Source: Hyaloscypha bicolor E (lineage: Eukaryota > Ascomycota > Leotiomycetes > Helotiales > Hyaloscyphaceae). Taken from it: a stretch of DNA of 64,000 bases. The notes below the pieces were generated by a model. That model saw only the letters and a list, made by a program, of their open reading frames with translations, was not told the DNA's origin and did not search any database. The first letter of the stretch is position 1. Every line of letters begins with the position of its first letter. A program made the position numbers and the translations under genes. The DNA lies in assembly GCF_002865645.1 (NCBI RefSeq), contig NW_020194684.1, positions 89,670 through 153,669 on the forward strand, given 5' to 3'. Of the stretch, positions 57,648 through 64,000 are shown one piece after another.

Positions 57648-60600
57648 AATTAATCTTTTTATTCTTAAAAGAGATAATTTAATAAATAATTATATTTCGA
57701 AATTTACGAAATATATAATTCTTTACTAAAGCTATTCTTATAAAAGAAATTAATTAAATTAATCTTAATATAAGTAATAGTAAAGGCTTATCTAATATTT
57801 TTAATAGAACTCTTTAAAAGCCTTTAAAAGCCAGTAATAATAATAAAAATAATTCCGGTAATAATTAAAATATTCAAATTAATATTCAAATTACTATTAT
57901 TTGAGCTATTAAATAGGGCTTATATATTAAAATTAAAATATATTAATAAAAGTAAGAATTAGTAAATATAATTGATTTATATATTTTATAATTAAAATAA
58001 TATAAGAATATTTTTTGAAATATCTTGTAATTTATTATCTCTTATAAAAACTTTATTTATAAGTTTATTTTATCTTAGTAATTTTTATTAGAAAACTTCT
58101 TAAAATAAAATTAGAATTTATTTCCTTTTCTAATATAATAAGTTTTAAAAATAATCTCGATATTATTTATTAGAAGCTATTATATAATATTCTAAAAATA
58201 TATTTATATTAAAAGAAACTTTTTAAAGTCCGAATACCTAATTTATATTATAGAAAGTTCCTTAAAAAATAAAGAATATTTATATTTTTCTAGAAGAAAG
58301 TTTTTAAAATTTAATTTTAAACTTATAATAAATACTCTTTTAAAATTAACTTTATTATAAGTACTTTTAAAAACAAATCTTATAATATTTAAAAAGCTAT
58401 AATAAAATAAAGCCTATTATTATATAAGATTTATTAGAAGTAATTTATGGTCTATTTAGCTAATATACTTTAAATACCTTAAACCTATTAATAAAATGCC
58501 TTTAAGAAACTTTAAAATCTTTATTAAAAAATAGTTATTAAATTATATATTTAAATAATTAGTTTTAAAGTTAATTAGAATTTATATTTTAAAAGAAATA
58601 AAATCCGGATTTTTAATATTACTTTATTTAATTATAAAACTTATTAGATACTTAATTTTTTTTTTTGAAAATAAGGTAATATTTATTTCTAAATAGTTTA
58701 AAAAGACTCAGAAAATAAAATATATTACTTATTCTAAATGAAAAAAAGTAAAGATAAAAGAATCTAGTAAAAGTAACTTTACTTTTAAGAATTCTAATTT
58801 ATAAGACTATTAAAAAAGAAAAAATAAGTTTCGAAAATTATATAAAAAATTCTCAGATAATGCTTTAACTACTTTTAGGCTTTACTAAAGTACTAGTTTT
58901 ACTTTAGATATAGTTTATTAGACTTATAACTAAAAGGAATACTTTTTAGGAAATATAAAATATTTTAAATATAATAAATAAGTTTAATAAAACCCTAATA
59001 AGGCCAAAATTATAAAAAAATTAAGGTTTTTATAAAAGTAGATTTATATTATTATAATAAAAGAGTACTTTAAAAGAAACTCTTTTAAGAAAAAAAAAAG
59101 CCAAATCTTAAATATTAATAATTTTGGCTATAATAAAAAAGATAAATAATTTTATATAATTATTTAAATAAGATTAATAAAGCCAGAAATAAATACCTTA
59201 AAAATATATAATAGATTTAATAATAATAAATTAGATTATAACTTTCTTAATAATAATTAAGCTTAAAGCCAAAGCTTTATTATTTTAGCTAAATATAATT
59301 AAGAATTTATAACCTTTTATAGAAACAAATTTAAAATCTATTAAGCCTATAATTTTAAGATATTTATTATAAATAATTATAGTAAGATATATTCTTTTAA
59401 GTTCTGGTTTTATAAATATAAAAATATTTGCTTTTATAGCCTTATTTTTAATATAAAATTTTATAAGGTAATTATTATATAATATATAAACTATATTAAA
59501 AAATAATATATATATATATATATATTTCTATAGCCTAATAATATTAAAATTCTAATATTAAAAGAATTTAATAAAAAGCTTAACTTATATTTTAAGCTAA
59601 TATTTTAAGTTTTATTTTTAACTAAAAGTAAATATAACTATTTTAGATAATAAGTTTTATATATTTATAATAATTATTAGATTTTTGCTTTATTATATAA
59701 TTCTAATAATATTAAATAAGAATTTTTAATATAGTAAATTAATATTATTTAAAAAAAAGCCTTAGAAATATTTACATATTTTTAAAATAATAAATACGAA
59801 GATTTCTTAAAGGTTTTTAATTCTAATAAAGCTTTAAAACTTCCTAATCTTAGTAATATTAAATACTTTATTAATATAAATAGCACGGTTCTATATAAAT
59901 CTTTATATAATTTATTAGAAATTTAACTAAAAGTATTATATTTATATTTATAAAATATATTTTATAAATATTATATAAGGCCTAATAAAAGCCTCTTTTT
60001 TAAAAGCGCTTATTGTTTTTATTTTTAAGAAAAATAAAGAATTATATCTTTATATTAATTATTATAAATTTAATTAAGTTATAATCAAAAATTAATATTT
60101 ATTTACTTTTATTAATAAAATCCTTAATTAGTTTTAAAAAGCGAAAATATTTATAAAATTAGAAAATAACTTTTAGAACTTATTATAGCTATTTTAAATA
60201 TCTTATAATATCTTTTAAGCTAACTAATATATTAGTTATATTTCAAATATATATTAATACTATATTTATAAAGCTCTTAAATTGTTTTATAATTATTTAT
60301 TTAAATAATATTCTTATTTATTCCCGAAATAAGAATAAATACTATAATTATATTTATTAGATTATATAAAAATAATCTGTTTTATAAACTTAGTAAATAT
60401 AAGTTTAATATTAAGGAAATTAAATTATTAAGCTTTTTTATTAAAATAAAAGATATTTAAGTAAATTCTAAATAGGTTTATAATATTATTAAATAATAAG
60501 AACTAAAATTATTTTATAATATTTAAATATTTCTTGAATTTACTAATTTCTATTATAGGTTTATTTATTATTACTTTTAAGTAATTATAGGCTTAATAAA

Positions 60601-60720
60601 TCTCCTAAAAGAAATAGAAAAGGGCCGAAAATCTCGTTTCTTTATATAAATAAATAAAGTAACTAAAAGCTTTTATTATAATACTTATCTTAATTTATTT
60701 TAATTCTTTTAAAAGAATTT

Positions 60721-60910
60721 ATATTAAAACTAATATATTATAACTAATATATTAAAACGAATATATTAAAACTTATATATTAAAACTAATATATTAAAAC
60801 TAATATATTAAAACTAATATATTAAAACTAATATATTAAAAAATATATTAAAACTAATATATTAAAACTAATATATTAAAACTAATATATTAAAACTAAT
60901 ATATTAAAAT
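60721..60910. repeat. 14-bp tandem repeat ACTAATATATTAAA, about 13 copies
   Basis: Nearly perfect consecutive copies inside the pol remnant. The matching place in the outer copy (minus strand near 34250) has a single unit, so the array is a local expansion in this copy. Confidence 0.9.
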
Positions 60911-62297
60911 TCGCAATTATTAATATTATTTTATAATAAATTAATTCTAGTAATAGCTTAAGAAAATACTAGTATTTAATAATATTCTAGTTCTAGTAAC
61001 TTTCTAAAACTAAATATATTTATAATATTTATAATAGAAAGCTATTTATAATTACTAAAGCCTTTAAATATTAATATTATTATTTTAAAGAATTCAGGTT
61101 AATAATCGAGATTATTATAAATTATAATAATCTCAAATATTTTATAAAAATAAAATATTTAAAAAGCTATTAAATATATTTTATAATATATCTTATAATA
61201 TATTTTATAATATATAATTTTAAGATTATTTATTATAAAAGTATATTAGATTTAGTAAATAAATTTAGTAAAAGGCCTAATTATAAAAAAGACCTTATTA
61301 ATATACCTTGGCTTTTAACTTTTTAAAATAAACTAAAAAAAGCTTTATAATTAGAATTTAGACATTCTTATAAATATCTAAAGAGTTTCTTTCTTGAAAT
61401 AAATATTATTTAATACTTATTATATTTATAATAGCTAAAAAAGAATATTAATTATAAAATAAATAAATAAATAATTTTATAAATTCCTTAATTATAAAAC
61501 TAGTTAAAAAGTAAAATATAAGGAAATACTTTAAAGGCTTTATTATTATAGCTAAAATAATAAGAATATTTATAATTATATTATTTAATAAAATTAAAAA
61601 CTTATTAATTTTTCTAGTTTTTAAATTAAATAATTATAAATATTTAGTTTCTTATATATAAATATATATAATTATTAATAGAATTATAATATTAGTTCCT
61701 TTATTTAAATTTCTTTTAAATATTATTTAGATAGCTTAAAGAAATAATTCTTAATATTAGAATATTTTAAAATAAAGGCTTAATAAAAAAGATATTAAAA
61801 ATAAAGAAATCTAAAGAAATAATTTAGGTTTATTTAAGTATTATTTAAGAATTATTATAAAATAAAGAAAACTCTTAAGTTTTTTAAAAGATTCTAGTAT
61901 TAGGAAAATATAAAAGAAAATATTTATAAGTATTATTAAAAATATAATATTTATTAAAGAATTAAAACCAAGAAGTATTTACTATATAATTTATTTAATA
62001 GTTTATTATAGTCTAAAAGACCCTAAAATAAAATCTTTATAGATTTTATTATAAATTTATTATTATATAAAAACTTAATAAAAAGTTTTAATTTTAATAT
62101 AATTCTTATAGTTATTAACTAATACTCTAAAATAATAAGATATATTATATATTATAAAACTATTAATTTTCTAGAGTTTATTAAAATTATATAAATTTTT
62201 TTTTAATTTTTAGTTCTTTTAATAAAATTATTTCTAATTAAAAAATAGTATTTATTAGCTAATTTTAGTTTATTTTTTGCTTTTATTTAATATTATT

Positions 62298-64000
62298 AGT
62301 TTACTAGTAATATATAATACTATTATATAAATATAAAATACTATTTATATAGGATTAATAAAGTTATTATTTCTAGAAATAGAAAGTATAATATTATAAT
62401 ATTAATATATAATTCCTAAATTTACTAAGCTTAATAGAATCTAGTTTACTAGTCAAGTTATTTATAGGATATAAGATTATATAATTATATCTCATTACCT
62501 ATATTCTATATCTCCTATCCCGTAACTATATATATAACTTCTAAAGAAATAGTTATACTAATACTAGAAACTCTCTAAAAAACGCGAAAAATAATACTTT
62601 TTTCTAATTATATATAAATTCTCTAATCTGGCCTAATACTAGATTTCCCTAAATATTTTATATATTTATATTACTTTTAAGGTTTTTAGTTATATATTAA
62701 AGGCTATAGCCTTTTATATATAATATCTCTTTCTATAATATTCTTCTATCTTATATATTTATTTCTGTTCTATTTATATTTAATTTATTTCTCTATATCT
62801 AATTATATTATATTTATATTAATTAGATATTTAAGAATATTTATTAGTTTTAATTTTATTACAAAATTAATAGAATTCGATTTTCTCTTAATTTATTTAA
62901 TTTCTATAATCTCTTATTATTTATATATTTAGTAAAGATATATTATATTAATTATTAGATACTTTTCTTAAATAATTCCCAATTTAATAAAGCATTTATA
63001 TAATAACTTCAAATCTATATAAACTACTAATAGTAGTTCTATTTCTAGTATTTTATTAATTATAGATTTAATTAAAGCGCCTATATTAAAGCTATAAGCT
63101 ATATTATAAAGTCCTAAAACTAGAATACTTCTAGTAATTCTTTTATATTTAGTAGAGAACTAATAAATAATATTAATATATCTAGTTTTATTTACTAGAA
63201 CTAGAATATATCTAATTTGGAAAGAAAAATCTCTATTATTTATAAATAAAGCATTTATAAAAATAATTAAATATAAGAACTTCTTTACTAGCTTTATAAA
63301 TCTTAGTCTTCTAGTAATATTCTTAATTTACTATTAAATATATTTATTAAATGCCTTATACTTAGTTTCTAAGAATTTTAACTTAAATAATAATTAATAG
63401 ATTATATAAAGCTTCTAGTTAATAAACTAATATAATATATACTTTTCTAGTATATTAAGTAATATATTAGTTCTTAATAGAGAGATTTTAATAAATAGTA
63501 TTTCTATTACTTATAGTAGTAATATTTTTTATAGAAATAGTTCAGAGGTTTTTATATTAGTATTTCTAAATAAGAGTAATTCTAGTAGTATTTATATAAA
63601 ATAATACTTCTATTAAACTTGAGATTATATATTAAGAAATAAGATATTTAATATTTCTTAGCCAAAAAACTTAGGCCTCCTAGAGCTTTAGTTATTTTAT
63701 TTTTACACAATTATTAGTTCTAATAAATAGAATATTATTAGTTTAAAGGTTAATAATTCTAAAGAATTATTTATTATAAAAAAGACAAGAATTATAAAAT
63801 TAATTATTTCTGAAAAAAAGCTTAATAAATAATAATAGGAATAGTAAACTGGTTTTAAATTAGTAATTTCTAGCTTTCCCGATATATTATATAGTAATTT
63901 TATAAGCTTTTAAAAAAGAATAATTTTTTAGATTTTAGTTATCCTAGTAAGCTTTATAAGATAAATTAATAATAAAACTTATATCTAAATAAACAACCAG
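62298..64000. other. AT-rich RIP-degraded DNA, unidentified
   Basis: Not collinear with the outer Gypsy copy. A less degraded stretch at ~62440-62720 (CTAGTTTACTAGTCAAGTT, later CTCTAAAAAACGCGAAAAA) could be an LTR of another element, but no partner is in the window. No open frames. Confidence 0.45.

Larger units (their letters stand above)
57341..62297 (+). mobile_element. Second copy of the outer Gypsy family, truncated or interrupted
   Basis: It begins with a 302-bp LTR (57346-57647) that is the reverse complement of the 298-bp LTRs at 23187 and 37436. It then runs collinear with the minus strand of 37430-32800. Decayed reverse-transcriptase motifs lie at ~60040-60100 and ~60525-60565 and an RNase H-like part after 60910. 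Similarity to the outer copy stops near 62297. The expected second LTR (~65 kb) is outside the window. The five bases before the LTR are AATAT. Stops are throughout. Confidence 0.8.

Noticed and set aside
60721..60910. Regular array considered as a CRISPR-like repeat
   Set aside because: It is a contiguous 14-bp tandem array without spacers, in a fungal retrotransposon.

Overview
The window is nuclear DNA of a filamentous ascomycete. Three things support this: short spliceosomal introns (46-71 nt) with GTRWGT-like donors and CTAAC/CTGAC-like branch sites, a RIC8 gene, and long AT-rich blocks whose repeats differ almost only by C/T and G/A transitions, as expected from repeat-induced point mutation (RIP). 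I cannot name the species.

Layout. About 1-23 kb is gene-bearing and near-equal in base composition. It holds a 5'-truncated membrane protein gene, a GH64-type beta-1,3-glucanase with an unusual C-terminal membrane tail, a five-intron cytochrome P450, a decayed multi-pass membrane protein gene, a small secreted six-cysteine protein, an FtsJ/RrmJ-like methyltransferase, another decayed gene, and RIC8 on the minus strand. Three small non-autonomous DNA elements lie between these genes: two adjacent inverted-repeat elements at 6.07-6.70 kb and a hAT-like element at 11.15-11.95 kb with a perfect 8-bp target duplication.

About 23.0-38.0 kb is a RIP-degraded nest of two LTR retrotransposons. A plus-strand Ty3/Gypsy chromodomain element (23647-30404, 274-bp LTRs, duplication TAGGG) sits inside a minus-strand Gypsy element (23187-37733, 298-bp LTRs, duplication ATTAA). 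A gene island at 38.1-40.4 kb follows, with a membrane protein pseudogene and an intact FAD-dependent monooxygenase. At 40.7-43.9 kb come a long hairpin, an Ala/Pro triplet-repeat ORF, and a Pogo/Fot1-like non-autonomous transposon with ~95-bp inverted repeats. About 43.9-54.1 kb is a second RIP block with two diverged direct copies of an unidentified ~4 kb sequence. About 54.1-56.6 kb is an LTR-bounded non-autonomous element with a minisatellite. From 57346 another copy of the outer 23-38 kb Gypsy family starts; it diverges near 62.3 kb and the remaining sequence is unidentified AT-rich DNA.

Function. The intact genes are single housekeeping or accessory genes (G-protein chaperone/GEF, RNA-type methyltransferase, glucanase, P450, flavin monooxygenase, secreted cysteine-rich protein). 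I see no biosynthetic cluster or defence system. The notable content is the transposon architecture and the genes decaying beside it.
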